From Desulfonatronospira thiodismutans ASO3-1 (GTDB taxonomy: Bacteria > Desulfobacterota > Desulfovibrionia > Desulfovibrionales > Desulfonatronovibrionaceae), in assembly GCF_000174435.1 (NCBI RefSeq), contig NZ_ACJN02000002.1:1-64000 (forward strand): a stretch of DNA of 64,000 nt, given 5' to 3'. A program made the translations under genes and the position numbers. How positions within the stretch are numbered: the stretch's first letter is position 1; the number at the start of each line of letters is the position of its first letter. Under the pieces are notes generated by a model. The model was not told the DNA's origin, made no database searches, and saw only the letters and a program-made list of their open reading frames with translations. This document shows positions 9,026 through 17,447 of this stretch, piece after piece.

Positions 9026-9706
9026 ACAAGTCTGTGTATGTCACAGGCTGATTGACAGATCCAGGGCCTGGTGCAGGGACCAGCTCTGCTCTATATGGCG
9101 GATTAGAAACATGAAAATCATATAGTTCCCCTTTTGCTTAAAGCCTCCCGTACTTTAACTGCACGTAAAGTGCAATATTTTTTTACGATAAATCGGCTGA
9201 CTGGAAATTCCCAGTTGTCTGGCTGCCTCTGCAAGGAAGGGATCTCATATAACCACCCCCGGGCCTTAAGAAGTATGGGAGTATGGGCGTCAAGATATCT
9301 TCACGCCCACGCAAAATGACCGCAGGAGCGGTCGAAAAAAGTTCCCACGCAGAGCGTGGGAACGTAACCATTCAGGGGAAGCCTCAATCGGCCTGGGGAC
9401 AGTCCCCGCGACACTTTTCTGCACCAAATTCAAAAATTGCAAACGCAAAGTTTTGTGAACCTGCACATTTAGTACTTAGCGAGGGACAGTCCCCAGGCTT
9501 AGTGCCAGTAATCGACACCGAGGACCCCCTGAATGGTTACGTGGGAACGATAATATACCCCCATACACCCAAACTTTCTTCCTGAAGGAAGGGATTTCAT
9601 ACAACCTCCCCCGGCCCCTCCTTGGCTAAGGAGGGGAGTTTACCGCGGAAAAAGAGGCCCCTACGGGACAACATCAGAAAGTGGTGTATTGGAGTATTGT
9701 GTCAGC
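9026..9706. repeat. intergenic cluster of palindromic repeats
   Basis: There is no convincing gene in these 680 bp. A 26-codon minus-strand ORF (start MIFMFLIRH, near 9118) is too short to support. A ~33-bp direct repeat (AAGGAAGGGATxTCATA ... CCCCCGG) occurs near 9233 and 9584. A hairpin CCCCTCCTT/AAGGAGGGG lies at 9615-9636. Between the direct repeats sits the nested palindrome described separately (9341-9547). Confidence 0.6.
9341..9547. repeat. nested REP/long palindrome
   Basis: The outer arms are GTTCCCAC at 9341-9348 and GTGGGAAC at 9540-9547, continuing inward as CGTAACCATTCAGGGG (9363-9378) and CCCCTGAATGGTTACG (9526-9541). The left arm is interrupted by a complete REP-type hairpin (stem GTTCCCACGC, loop AGA, 9341-9363). 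Further in are GCCTGGGGACAGTCCCC (9391-9407) and its mirror copy AGGGACAGTCCCCAGGC (9482-9498). The GGGGACAGTCCCC motif resembles the GTCTGTCCC element upstream of each RAYT gene. Confidence 0.75.
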
Positions 9707-12046
9707 TTAGACAAACTCACTCACTCCAAAGGTGTCATCTTCCTTTTCTACTCCCATAAACTGTATTTCCTGGATGGAGGGTTCAGAAGATTCAGTCCGG
9801 TTTTGTAAATCATCAGGCTCCAGTACCAGATCCACCAGGACATTTTCATCGGGCATGGTAAAATCCATTTCCACTTTTTCTTCAAATTTATCATGGTTAA
9901 AGGTAAGCAGATAATCTCCAGGTTCAAGCTGCATGGCATAACCACCGGAATCCCAGGTAGTAGTACCCTGTCCTCCAACCTGAATCTGGACATCTCCCAG
10001 ACCTTCTCCCGGCTTGTATGCCCCTGAATCATCAAGATCCTGAAACACAGTACCGGTTAGAAAAGGCGTATCACTGGTATGAGCAAATTTGACAGTTGAC
10101 ATGTATACAGTATTGTTAGCATAGTCTCCAAGCAGAGAGCCCACGCCGACTTCCATAAATGACTCGCTCATGGTGTTTTCACGATGACCAGATGAAAGAA
10201 ACAGGTTTTCATGCTTTTGAGCGATGAGTTCATCCATACCCTCTGTGTAGCCCGTTAAAGCCAGATTTTCACCCCAGCCCCAGGGCGGATCGGTATTGTA
10301 GTCCGTATCCTTTATGCGATCCTCCACGGAGCTGCCTCCTTCACCGGTGTGATCAAAAGTATCGTTATCCAGCATCCACTGTGAATGTTCTCTGGCTGCC
10401 TGCGTCAAATCCGGGTTGAAGGCCAGGGGCTGCTTCATGTCTGGAGATATTTCATCTTCAGGAGAAATGTCCTGATTGAGATCTATACCAAACAGATCGG
10501 CCTCGGCTTCCGGATCCAGTCTGGCCCGGTTTATAAGAGTTATCATGTACTGTTCGTAGTCTGTCGGAAAATGACTTTCGACTTCTTGCGTTGAAACCGA
10601 CAGGGGTTGCGTTTCTGCAGTCTTCTCTGTCGGAGTATGTTCCACTTTTATGGTCTGATCGTCATTACCAAGAGTAAGCTCTGTTCCCTGCGCCAAATCA
10701 ACCACCAGGCCGTAGTCTGCAAAATCTGAGAAGGAAACTACCTGATCCTCTGCCACCTGGTAGCTCTTGGTTACCTCCAGATCACTCAGATCCAGTTCCT
10801 GGCCTTCTATGTACTCCAGGTCCGGCTGGGTGGTTATTTCTATTCCAACGACAAAGTCCTCAATGGAAACATTTAGCGTGCTCTGCGATGAAACAATATC
10901 CGCATTGTCCGCATCAGCTGTCACGTCTATGGTGTATTCTCCGGCATCCTCTATCACCAGGTCTTCAAATGTAACCGTGGTCTCTGTTCCTTGGAGAGAG
11001 TCTACATCTATGGTCTCTTCTATCTCAGTACCAGCTATCGTCAGGTCCACAGTCAGGTTTTCAGTCTCAACATCTGCCAGTTCCTCTATATTCACATCTA
11101 CTGAGAATTCCTGGCCTGGCTCCGGCTCTTCCGGGGTAATGTTCATAAAATTAATCTTTAACTCGGCAGCAGACTCACCTTGCACTGTCCACTCCTGGCT
11201 GAGACCTTCCTGCAATGCACCATCAAAAAAAGGAGTAACCCCCAACTCTTTACCGCCACGTTCCGCCGTAAAATACTCATCCCCCAGCCTGTCTCCACGG
11301 ACCCAGCCGTTGCCCACAGCGGTGTCAACGGGCTCTTCGTCCACCTTGACCTGGAACCAGATAGTATCCGCAGTGACTCCGGTTGGAAGGTTGTAGCTGA
11401 ACATTTCGCTCAAAGGGGTATCTTCTTCCACGTAAGCTTTGTCTATGCTTAATTCATAATGCTCGGCCCTATCCACCATTTGAGTCTGAGCTTTATCTGT
11501 ATGCAGCTCGCCTGCGTAGAACGGAGTAACCTCCAATTCTTTACCGGCATGTTTTGCTGGAAAATACTCACCCCCCAGCCTGTCTCCACGGACCCAGCCA
11601 TTGCCCACAGTGGTGTCAATGGGCTCTCCCTCAACCTTGACCTGAAACCAGACCTCACTGCTGCTGACAGGGGTATCGAAGCTGAACATATCACTGAGCA
11701 AAGTGTCTTCAGAAACCACATCCTTTTCAATTGCCAGCTCAAAAGTAATTTCCTCGGGAAAACTCATTTCCGTTGAGTGCTCCCAGGAGTTCAGCTCATC
11801 AGTATAGGTCTGCACATACAAGGTGTTATGCCCTGCCTGGTCTACTCCAACGGTAAGATCATCAAGACCGTCTTTTGATACCCAGCCGTCGCCTACCATA
11901 GCTCCCCGGACTACCTCACCTTCATTATCCAGTTTACCGGTCCACAATCTGTACCAGGAAGTCTGTTCCTCATCCGTGTTGGCGAATAGATCTGTAAATG
12001 GTGTACCAAGGGTTATTTCTAAGTCTTGGTTAAACTGAATAGACAT
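9707..12046 (-). CDS. CAP (SCP/PR-1)-domain surface protein with WTG and CARDB-like domains
   Basis: 779 aa, GAAGGAG before the ATG. Residues 1-100 are a WTG repeat domain (SWYRLWTGKLDNEGEV ... GWVSKDGLDDL ... GHNTLYVQTY). Two shorter variants follow (~110-185 and ~195-275; WFQVKV ... GNGWVRGDRL). A CARDB-like beta-sandwich (~290-395) and an Ig-like segment (~395-490) come next. A CAP domain lies at ~500-670, with the conserved His in AREHSQWML, Glu in WGENLAL and His in GHRENTM. Then there is an SdrD-B-like domain (TGTVFQDLDDSGAYKPGEGL, ~675-745) and a tail with FMGVEKEDDTFGVSEFV. CAP domains in bacterial exoproteins often bind or cut surface partners; the specific role is unknown. The SdrD-B and CARDB modules are almost identical to those in the partial gene at the right edge of the window. 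Confidence 0.88.
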   Translation of the reverse strand: MSIQFNQDLEITLGTPFTDLFANTDEEQTSWYRLWTGKLDNEGEVVRGAMVGDGWVSKDGLDDLTVGVDQAGHNTLYVQTYTDELNSWEHSTEMSFPEEITFELAIEKDVVSEDTLLSDMFSFDTPVSSSEVWFQVKVEGEPIDTTVGNGWVRGDRLGGEYFPAKHAGKELEVTPFYAGELHTDKAQTQMVDRAEHYELSIDKAYVEEDTPLSEMFSYNLPTGVTADTIWFQVKVDEEPVDTAVGNGWVRGDRLGDEYFTAERGGKELGVTPFFDGALQEGLSQEWTVQGESAAELKINFMNITPEEPEPGQEFSVDVNIEELADVETENLTVDLTIAGTEIEETIDVDSLQGTETTVTFEDLVIEDAGEYTIDVTADADNADIVSSQSTLNVSIEDFVVGIEITTQPDLEYIEGQELDLSDLEVTKSYQVAEDQVVSFSDFADYGLVVDLAQGTELTLGNDDQTIKVEHTPTEKTAETQPLSVSTQEVESHFPTDYEQYMITLINRARLDPEAEADLFGIDLNQDISPEDEISPDMKQPLAFNPDLTQAAREHSQWMLDNDTFDHTGEGGSSVEDRIKDTDYNTDPPWGWGENLALTGYTEGMDELIAQKHENLFLSSGHRENTMSESFMEVGVGSLLGDYANNTVYMSTVKFAHTSDTPFLTGTVFQDLDDSGAYKPGEGLGDVQIQVGGQGTTTWDSGGYAMQLEPGDYLLTFNHDKFEEKVEMDFTMPDENVLVDLVLEPDDLQNRTESSEPSIQEIQFMGVEKEDDTFGVSEFV

Positions 12047-12587
12047 AAGTCACTCCTTCAAAAATTTGTTGAAGCGGAAACCGGTAATTCCAAGCCAAGC
12101 GCTTCTCCCCTTTAAAAGGGGCAACCGTCAACTCTTCATAACCTTTAGGAAGCAAGTAATAACAACCTAATGCGGGCTTTGCCCGCAACCCAAGAAACAA
12201 AGAAACCTTAACCGCCCGTTCGAAGACTCACTAAAGACGCAAAGGTCGCAAAGGAAGGCAGGAAGATTTTTTTCATTTGCCGGGTGTACCCCGGTTAAAC
12301 AGGCTTCGCTTTTAACGGGGCAGGCGGCAAATGAAAAGGCAGCCTTGTCCAAAACCGTGTCCCGGTTTTGGACAATACACCTGCTTCGCGTCTTTAACTT
12401 TGCGTACTTAGCGTCTTTGCGGTTCAAAGGCCTGCCACGCTTCTTAGCGTGGTTCTTGTTTTTTATGACAGGGTTTCAGGAGTAAGCCACTATACGTTGT
12501 CTTTCCCACGCTCTGCCTGGAAAAAATCTTCGGACGCTCCGTGTCCAAAAGAAGAATTGAAAAAAATAGCAAACGGGGCTCTATCAA
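12047..12587. repeat. intergenic palindromic repeats
   Basis: There is no gene. Nested inverted repeats occupy about 12227-12425. The outer ends read GACGCAAAGG ... CTTTGCG. Next are CATTTGCCG (12274-12282) with CGGCAAATG (12325-12333). A perfect 13-bp hairpin, TTGTCCAAAACCG/CGGTTTTGGACAA, lies at 12345-12375. A degraded copy of the CCCACGC-type REP lies near 12500. Confidence 0.65.
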
Positions 12588-12632
12588 TTACTTAGTCTGC
12601 TGCTCCCGGGCATCTTTCAACCTGCTATAGTC
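12588..12632 (-). pseudogene. C-terminal scrap of the small-protein family
   Basis: The minus strand reads YSRLKDAREQQTK and then a stop at 12588, matching the C-terminus (LDSKLKEAREQQ) of the intact small proteins. Nothing upstream is recognisable apart from a degraded GCCAGCAG hairpin. It is the remains of one more copy. Confidence 0.6.
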
Positions 12633-12688
12633 CTTGAGGGTGTGAGAGTAAAAAGCCAGCAGAGTCATCCCCCACTGGCCTACATAGA

Positions 12689-12922
12689 TCAACTAAGCTC
12701 TTCGATCTCTTCTGGCTCTTCCTCTCTGGCGGCCTTGAGCTTTTCATCCAGCTCCCTGAGACTGCTTGCCAGACCGTTCAGGAAGTTACTGGCTTGAGAA
12801 GCTGGAATAATCATGGTTCCGGCTTCCACCTGGGAATCATCTGCACCACGCTGGGTCAACATAATTCTCAGATTTCCATTGGACAGCGTCACTTTACTGA
12901 TTCCGTCTGCAAATACGTGCAT
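12689..12922 (-). CDS. small protein of unrecognised family (77 aa)
   Basis: It starts MHVFADGISKVTLSNGNLRI. The first ~45 residues look like short beta strands, and the rest is a charged helix (NFLNGLASSLRELDEKLKAA). The extreme C-terminus is acidic (EEPEEIEELS). It has no signal peptide or Cys, so it is likely cytoplasmic. Four more members and remnants lie in this window, always as the last gene behind a surface-protein or sapC/NYN operon. The layout (strands, then IIPASQAxxFxNxLxxSL) recalls DUF3467-type proteins, but I cannot confirm a relationship. It lies 23 bp downstream of a paralogue and is probably co-transcribed with it. Confidence 0.75.
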   Translation of the reverse strand: MHVFADGISKVTLSNGNLRIMLTQRGADDSQVEAGTMIIPASQASNFLNGLASSLRELDEKLKAAREEEPEEIEELS

Positions 12923-12945
12923 TGCAAATCCTTTTATTTTGAGGG

Positions 12946-13164
12946 TTACTGCTGAGTCTGCTGCTCCCTGGCCTCTTTCAGCTTGCTATCCAATTCCTTG
13001 AGACTGTTCGCCAGACCGTTTACAAAGTTGTTGGCCTGACTCGCCGGAATAATCAGGGTTCCGGCCTCTACTGTTGACTCGTCTGCTCCACGCTGGGTCA
13101 GCTGAATACGCAGGTTGTTATTTGACAAAGTCACTTTACTGATTCCATCTGCAAATACGTGCAT
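12946..13164 (-). CDS. small protein of unrecognised family (72 aa)
   Basis: A paralogue of the neighbouring 77-aa protein, beginning MHVFADGISKVTLSNNNLRI and ending KLKEAREQQTQQ. The ATG is preceded by AAAGGAGAG. It follows the 605-aa surface-protein gene by 87 bp on the same strand, so the three genes probably form one operon. The tandem pair differs mainly at the C-terminus (acidic against Gln-rich). The function is not known. Confidence 0.78.
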   Translation of the reverse strand: MHVFADGISKVTLSNNNLRIQLTQRGADESTVEAGTLIIPASQANNFVNGLANSLKELDSKLKEAREQQTQQ

Positions 13165-13251
13165 CTTGACTCTCCTTTGTTTTTTGTTGACTGTTGACGG
13201 TTGATGGCTTGAAAAGTGTTGGGGGAAAGCCGCTTCCGGGGCTTAAGTTGT

Positions 13252-15069
13252 TCAACTCATTTCCATTTCATTCCGGGCATTATCATCAGAGACACCCAGG
13301 GTATGAATGTGGTCATCAGAGGCAGCCTCGGGGGCTTTGACATCGAAGGTCCTGAAATTGTCAACAGTATCGACATTGTCCGCATCTGCAACTATCTTCA
13401 GTGTATAATACGGATGTTGTCCGGGATCATAGTCGTATTCAGAGGTCCAGCTGAGTTCGAACTCATGGGAATCGCCCGGCTTCATATCTCCAACAGTATA
13501 CCCTTCAACAGACACGTCGCTTCTAGCGCCTCCTGTAATTACCAGGTTCAGTTCAACGTCCTCAGCATTTTCTCTATAGCCCTCAAGGGCAGCAAGTTTG
13601 CCGGACACTGTCAATTCTTCGCCCACTTCCAGGCCATGATTGGTATTAAATTTTTTACCGTTACTTGTCCATTCCAGCTCCTGGAACCGGAGCCCGGGCT
13701 CTTGGTGTTCCACCGTAAAATGCTCACTGATCTGAACTGATCGTGCATTGTCTGCGCTGGATGTTACTTCAGCAGTGTAGTCTCCTGGCTCTTCAATATA
13801 CCAGGCATAATTAAAGTCTACAGACCTGCCCGCAGGAATGAAATCATCATCTTCACTTATGGTAAACTCATGCTCCACCTCACCATCGGCATCAAGGATT
13901 ACCAGGCTGAAATCAACATCCTCAGCATCAGCCAAACCATCGTTTAAAGCCGCCAGCGTCCCGGTTACATTCAGCTTCTCCCCGGCTGCCACCTCCACCG
14001 GCACCGTACAAAAATCTATACCCTGGCATTTCCAGCGCAAGCCCTGCAGCTCAAGCTCAGCATTAAGCAGATCTATTGTAAAAGGTTTGTCGGGATCATT
14101 AAATTGCATGTCTCTAATTCCATGTTCTTCACTCCAGGCTTTAACGCCCAGTGAGTTATGATCGACATGAGCAGCGGTAACCTTCAGGGTCTCCAGGTCC
14201 GATGCCTCGATCCAGCCTCTTCCTGCCGGGGTGTCAACAAAAGAACCCTTAATAAATTCTCCTTCTGCATCAATCTTGCCTGTCCACAATTGATACCATA
14301 CTACGCTTTCATCCGGATCAGTGAACAACTCATCAAAAGTGGTGACACCAGCGGTAACATTCAAGTCTGTGTTGAATTCTATGTCAGGATTGGCTTGCAT
14401 GACTTGAGACGGAAAACTATGCAGAACTGCTTCTGGAAATTCTGGGGAATCAAAATACCGGCTCTCTTGCCAGTCATTGTGCTGCCAGTCACCTTTCCCC
14501 TGTTCAGGGCTGTAAGACTGGACGTAAACAGTGTTGTGCCCGTCTTGATCCGCAGTGAACAGGAGATTGTTCAGGTCTTCAGCCCGGACCCAGCCGCCGC
14601 CTTCTTCAGTATCCACCAGAGAACCCTGGACCACACCCTCCTCGTCCATCTCACCGGTCCATATCTGGTACCAGGTTGAAGTGTCGTCTTCATCGGTGAA
14701 GAGATCGGCAAAAGAGGTTTCCAGGGATATATCTACGTCAGTATGAAATTCGATTTCCGGGGGACCAGGAAAATCAAAATAATCGCCATCCTTCCAGTCA
14801 TTGTGATGCCAGTCCCCTGTACCGGTTTCATCTTCCCAGCCCCGGACATACATGGCGTTATGGTTGATCTGATCATAACCGACCCGTACATCGGCAAGAT
14901 CCTCAATGGACAGCCTGCCAAGAAAATTACCATCAACAACTTCGCCATCTTCCTGGATATGACCGGTCCACACCTCATAATGGGTATAGAGTTCTTCAGT
15001 GTCCGTAAACAATTCGTTGTACCGGGTGTCTACGGAGATATCAAGATGGGTATGAAATTCGAATGACAT
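13252..15069 (-). CDS. surface protein with three WTG domains and two CARDB-like domains
   Basis: 605 aa, with AAGGAGGG before the ATG. Residues ~1-100, ~105-210 and ~215-325 are three WTG domains. The second is the clearest: LFTD, then WYQIWTGEMDEEGVVQGS, GGGWVRAEDL and GHNTVYVQSY. Two beta-sandwich domains (~340-455 and ~460-580) of CARDB type follow; each contains a GEELxVSGxLAAL-like strand and a DADNxxTVD or SADNARSVQ end. The C-terminal tail reads IHTLGVSDDNARNEMEMS, the weakest version of the shared tail. There is no N-terminal signal peptide and the protein is acidic. It is probably an exported adhesin-like or matrix protein; the ligand is unknown. It is followed by two small-protein genes. 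Confidence 0.82.
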   Translation of the reverse strand: MSFEFHTHLDISVDTRYNELFTDTEELYTHYEVWTGHIQEDGEVVDGNFLGRLSIEDLADVRVGYDQINHNAMYVRGWEDETGTGDWHHNDWKDGDYFDFPGPPEIEFHTDVDISLETSFADLFTDEDDTSTWYQIWTGEMDEEGVVQGSLVDTEEGGGWVRAEDLNNLLFTADQDGHNTVYVQSYSPEQGKGDWQHNDWQESRYFDSPEFPEAVLHSFPSQVMQANPDIEFNTDLNVTAGVTTFDELFTDPDESVVWYQLWTGKIDAEGEFIKGSFVDTPAGRGWIEASDLETLKVTAAHVDHNSLGVKAWSEEHGIRDMQFNDPDKPFTIDLLNAELELQGLRWKCQGIDFCTVPVEVAAGEKLNVTGTLAALNDGLADAEDVDFSLVILDADGEVEHEFTISEDDDFIPAGRSVDFNYAWYIEEPGDYTAEVTSSADNARSVQISEHFTVEHQEPGLRFQELEWTSNGKKFNTNHGLEVGEELTVSGKLAALEGYRENAEDVELNLVITGGARSDVSVEGYTVGDMKPGDSHEFELSWTSEYDYDPGQHPYYTLKIVADADNVDTVDNFRTFDVKAPEAASDDHIHTLGVSDDNARNEMEMS

Positions 15070-15158
15070 ACCATCCCTCCTTATAGTTTTCTGCCAGCAG
15101 TATCTCCTTTACAAGCTGGGTGTCAACAGGAAAAAGTCTGTTTTTTCACACAGGTTTT

Positions 15159-15218
15159 CTCCCGGGCCTGTTCAAGCCCCAGGCTGTCGGTAGAGCCAAG
15201 CCTTGCCCTGCCTGATCC
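15159..15218 (-). pseudogene. fragment of integrase N-terminus at the duplication edge
   Basis: The minus strand reads GSGRARLGSTDSLGLEQARE, identical to the N-terminal part of the broken integrase at 33626-34096. The homology to that locus begins at about 15159 and runs to about 17184, so this scrap was carried along at one end of a 2-kb duplicated segment. Confidence 0.6.
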
Positions 15219-15333
15219 GGCTGGATTTATCCCGGCAACGCAGGTAATACGTGGCCCTGCCGGATAAGGTGAGGCCAAGGTTGCTGGAAGCTCTGTGTGA
15301 AGCTGTGAAGGCCATTCTTGAGGGTGTGAGGGT

Positions 15334-15364
15334 AAAAAGCCAGCAGGGGATATCCCCTGCTGGC
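15334..15364 (-). terminator. terminator of the sapC-NYN-small operon
   Basis: A perfect palindrome (arms GCCAGCAGGGGAT, 15339-15364) has A5 on its left side, which gives T5 after the hairpin on the minus strand. It lies downstream of the small gene at 15588. The same hairpin occurs at 34217-34242 in the duplicated segment. Confidence 0.75.
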
Positions 15365-15429
15365 TTATAAAAATCATCGTAGGGTTTGTCATAAAATAAG
15401 TGTTACATAATGCTTGCATAATCTGGGGG

Positions 15430-15542
15430 TTTATCGCTCCCACGCTCTGTCCCGCCAGGGCGGGAGAGCGTAGCCCGACCGCTCCTGCGGTCATTGTGGA
15501 CGCTGAGCGTCCAGGGAATGTTCCCACGCAGAGCGTGGGAAC
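15430..15542. repeat. REP hairpin cluster
   Basis: Three hairpins lie in series. Near 15431-15466 there is a CCCACGCTCTGTCCCGCC / GGGCGGGAGAGCG unit. At about 15499-15513 is GGACGCTGAGCGTCC. At 15520-15542 is the REP with stem GTTCCCACGC and loop AGA. The same REP occurs at 9341, 34398 and 48658, so it is a dispersed family. Confidence 0.75.
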
Positions 15543-15587
15543 AATAAGACAAATATAACACTTATATCGTGACAGATCCTTAGCTCT

Positions 15588-15800
15588 CTATTGCTGCTGC
15601 TCCCTGGCCTCTTTCAGCTTACTATCCAGCTCCTTCAGACTGTTCGCCAGACCATTCATAAAGTTATTAGCCTGACTCGCCGGAATAATCAGGGTTCCGG
15701 CTTCAACTGTGGAATCATCTGCTCCACGCTGGGTCAGCATAATCCTCAGGTTGCCATTGGACAAAGTCACTTTACTGATTCCGTCTGCAAATACGTGCAT
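15588..15800 (-). CDS. small protein of unrecognised family (70 aa), cassette copy A
   Basis: MHVFADGISKVTLSNGNLRI start, C-terminal helix LANSLKELDSKLKEAREQQQ. One base separates its ATG from the stop of the NYN gene, and the AAGGAGAG ribosome-binding site lies inside the end of that gene, so expression is coupled. Its protein is identical to the copy at 34466. Location behind a NYN nuclease and a SapC-family gene suggests it serves the same process, but no function is known. Confidence 0.8.
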   Translation of the reverse strand: MHVFADGISKVTLSNGNLRIMLTQRGADDSTVEAGTLIIPASQANNFMNGLANSLKELDSKLKEAREQQQ

Positions 15801-15801
15801 C

Positions 15802-16443
15802 TTAACTCTCCTTATTGTTTAATTGGGTACTTATAAAATCCGCCTGCTCCGAAAGCTCTATTGAGACAGGAGCATGCATATTATCCAGGCATACCTGCAC
15901 CCCTTCTTGCCGAACCATCTCCATTGCCGGAACCAGGTCTGTTCTGTCAGTGATCAGAACAAACATATCCCCGGCTTTTCTGGCTGCAAGGGTGATCATA
16001 TCCAGGGCCATCTTTACGCTTATCTGGGTAGTCTCGCTTCCCGGTCGGATATCGCTGTCTGACAGGTCATCCACAGTTATCTCCTTCTTCAAAAGCGGAG
16101 ACACCTTGGAGCCGACAACATTCCAGTCCCTGCCGTTCCACTCCATGCTTCCAAGCCTCAAACAGAAATTTGGTGCATGGCGCAGGCCCTCGAACAGCTG
16201 GTGTCTTAGCCTTGCACTCTCCAGCCTGGAAAAGTCTATCTCCTTACCATTCAAGGGAGATGTTCCCCTGGCCTGCAAGGGCTTACAGTCATAATAATAA
16301 ATACGCACCAGGTAGTCGTTTGGTCTCAGGTGCTTCTGGCAGTATTCCCGGATCTCTCTTGGCTTGTACAGAAAGTGGTTTCTCTCCAGCACCCGGCGGC
16401 GCATGAACATGCCGTCTGTGAAAATGATTACTTTGCGTGTCAT
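15802..16443 (-). CDS. NYN-domain (PIN-like, LabA/DUF88-type) protein
   Basis: 213 aa. It starts MTRKVIIFTDGMFMRRRVL; the first strand with an Asp (FTDG) is typical of the NYN domain. Two later acidic motifs, KMALDM and ITDRTDLVPAMEMVRQEG, correspond to the conserved metal-site aspartates and the G-x-V-x-V strand of LabA-like proteins. NYN domains are predicted Mg-dependent RNases. The start overlaps the sapC stop (ATGA) and the stop abuts the small gene, a tightly coupled three-gene operon. Its target is unknown. Confidence 0.8.
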   Translation of the reverse strand: MTRKVIIFTDGMFMRRRVLERNHFLYKPREIREYCQKHLRPNDYLVRIYYYDCKPLQARGTSPLNGKEIDFSRLESARLRHQLFEGLRHAPNFCLRLGSMEWNGRDWNVVGSKVSPLLKKEITVDDLSDSDIRPGSETTQISVKMALDMITLAARKAGDMFVLITDRTDLVPAMEMVRQEGVQVCLDNMHAPVSIELSEQADFISTQLNNKES

Positions 16444-17150
16444 ATTTTTATCTTCTCAAAATCCAGTTCTTCCATACTCTCCCAATCCGGCTCCTTATCC
16501 TGTTCAGCCAGTTTCTTAAGCCTTGCCATCTGAGTCAAGGAATAAAGCTGCCCGTACATAACCTTCAATCCGCCGGTATCCCTGAGCTTCACAAAGGCTT
16601 CTCCACTCAGGTCTTTCAACTTGGCTTCGCTCACTTTATACAGGCCACCGTACCCTTCCCAGGGCTCGATCACACCAAACTCAGCAAGCGCAGCACAGGC
16701 CCTGTCAGTTATAGCCCTCTCCCTGGCAATCTTTTCCAGAAAGTCTATTATCTGCTGCATCTTCTGGGTGGGCTTACCCTCTTCTCCGAACATTTGCTCA
16801 CCATCTGGGCCATCCGTAATCAGATCAGAATTCTCGTCTACGCAGACTACTTGTTTTCCTTCCTGAGATTCCGCTAGGTAAAAGGGATGGCCTCTCAGAT
16901 ATGCCGGGATATAGCTGGTCTGCCACTTGCCTTCCTGGGTGACAAACAGGTTCTGTTCTGGTTTTAAGCCCATCACAGCACTCAGTACGTACTTGTTCCT
17001 GGAATAGGTAAAGGCTATTGGAAATGCCGGTACTGCTCTGGGTAATTCAGAGATAACCATGGGAACAGTGGTGCGGGTTTTGGCGTGTTGGTAGTTCTTT
17101 GCCGGATGGAAACTTTTGCCAGCGTGTGTTGTTTTGGATAAGGGTTGCAT
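16440..17150 (-). CDS. SapC-family protein
   Basis: 236 aa. The N-terminal pattern is that of the SapC family (PF07277-type): a VP ... ELPRAVPAFPIAF block, NLFVTQEGKWQTSYIPAYLR and HPFYLAESQEG. The family is named after a gene of the Campylobacter fetus S-layer locus, and members often sit near S-layer or type I secretion genes; its biochemical role is not established. There is no signal peptide. The C-terminal helix-rich part ends MEELDFEKIKI. It is the first gene of the sapC-NYN-small operon; its stop overlaps the next start. The second copy in the window (35318-36027) is frameshifted, and a different SapC subfamily is present as fragments at 26.9-29.7 kb. Confidence 0.82.
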   Translation of the reverse strand: MQPLSKTTHAGKSFHPAKNYQHAKTRTTVPMVISELPRAVPAFPIAFTYSRNKYVLSAVMGLKPEQNLFVTQEGKWQTSYIPAYLRGHPFYLAESQEGKQVVCVDENSDLITDGPDGEQMFGEEGKPTQKMQQIIDFLEKIARERAITDRACAALAEFGVIEPWEGYGGLYKVSEAKLKDLSGEAFVKLRDTGGLKVMYGQLYSLTQMARLKKLAEQDKEPDWESMEELDFEKIKI

Positions 17151-17166
17151 TTGGGTTTTGTAAATG

Positions 17167-17203
17167 AAAAACCCCGCCCTGGCAAGTTGCCGGAGGGCGG
17201 GGT
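17167..17203 (-). terminator. terminator after hicAB
   Basis: Arms ACCCCGCCCT (17171-17180) and AGGGCGGGGT (17194-17203) with an A-run on the left, so T-run on the minus strand. It lies 26 bp after the hicB stop. The left half (AACCCCGCCCTGGCAAG) is also present at 36048-36064, where the duplicated segment ends. Confidence 0.85.
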
Positions 17204-17228
17204 ATTAATCTTAAATGACGTAACCTGC

Positions 17229-17444
17229 CTACTTAAAAACCCACTCAGGTTCAGGGACTTCCACTTTTTCCATCTCAAAACCTGGCTCGAAAGGGACCTC
17301 TGTTTCCAGCATGTCCCTTGCCCCTTCTCTCAAGGACTCAAGCAATTCTTCCCTGGTTCTCTCTTGAGCGTTTACGCCAGGCAGATCAACCAGCCAACCT
17401 ATCCACCAGTCATCGGTCCTCTTTATTACTGCTCTGTAATGCAT
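17229..17444 (-). CDS. hicB: HicB-family antitoxin
   Basis: 71 aa, start MHYRAVIKRTDDWWIGWLVD; the strand-strand-helix pattern with WWIGWLVDLPGVNAQ and then TREELLESLREGARDML is the partial RNase-H-like fold of HicB antitoxins. It is a short form without an evident C-terminal DNA-binding domain. It starts 3 bp after the hicA stop, in the usual toxin-first order of hicAB, and should bind and neutralise HicA. It lies between a terminator and the toxin. Confidence 0.85.
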   Translation of the reverse strand: MHYRAVIKRTDDWWIGWLVDLPGVNAQERTREELLESLREGARDMLETEVPFEPGFEMEKVEVPEPEWVFK

Positions 17445-17447
17445 TAT

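Larger units (their letters stand above)
15159..17184. repeat. 2.03-kb duplicated segment, copy A (sapC-NYN-small cassette)
   Basis: The sequence from about 15159 to 17184 recurs at about 34033-36065, in the same orientation at a constant offset of 18,878 bp. The proteins of the two copies are almost identical. Copy A keeps sapC intact. Confidence 0.88.

Noticed and set aside
12167-12427. 86-aa minus-strand ORF
   Set aside because: It lies wholly in nested inverted repeats, with low-complexity translation.
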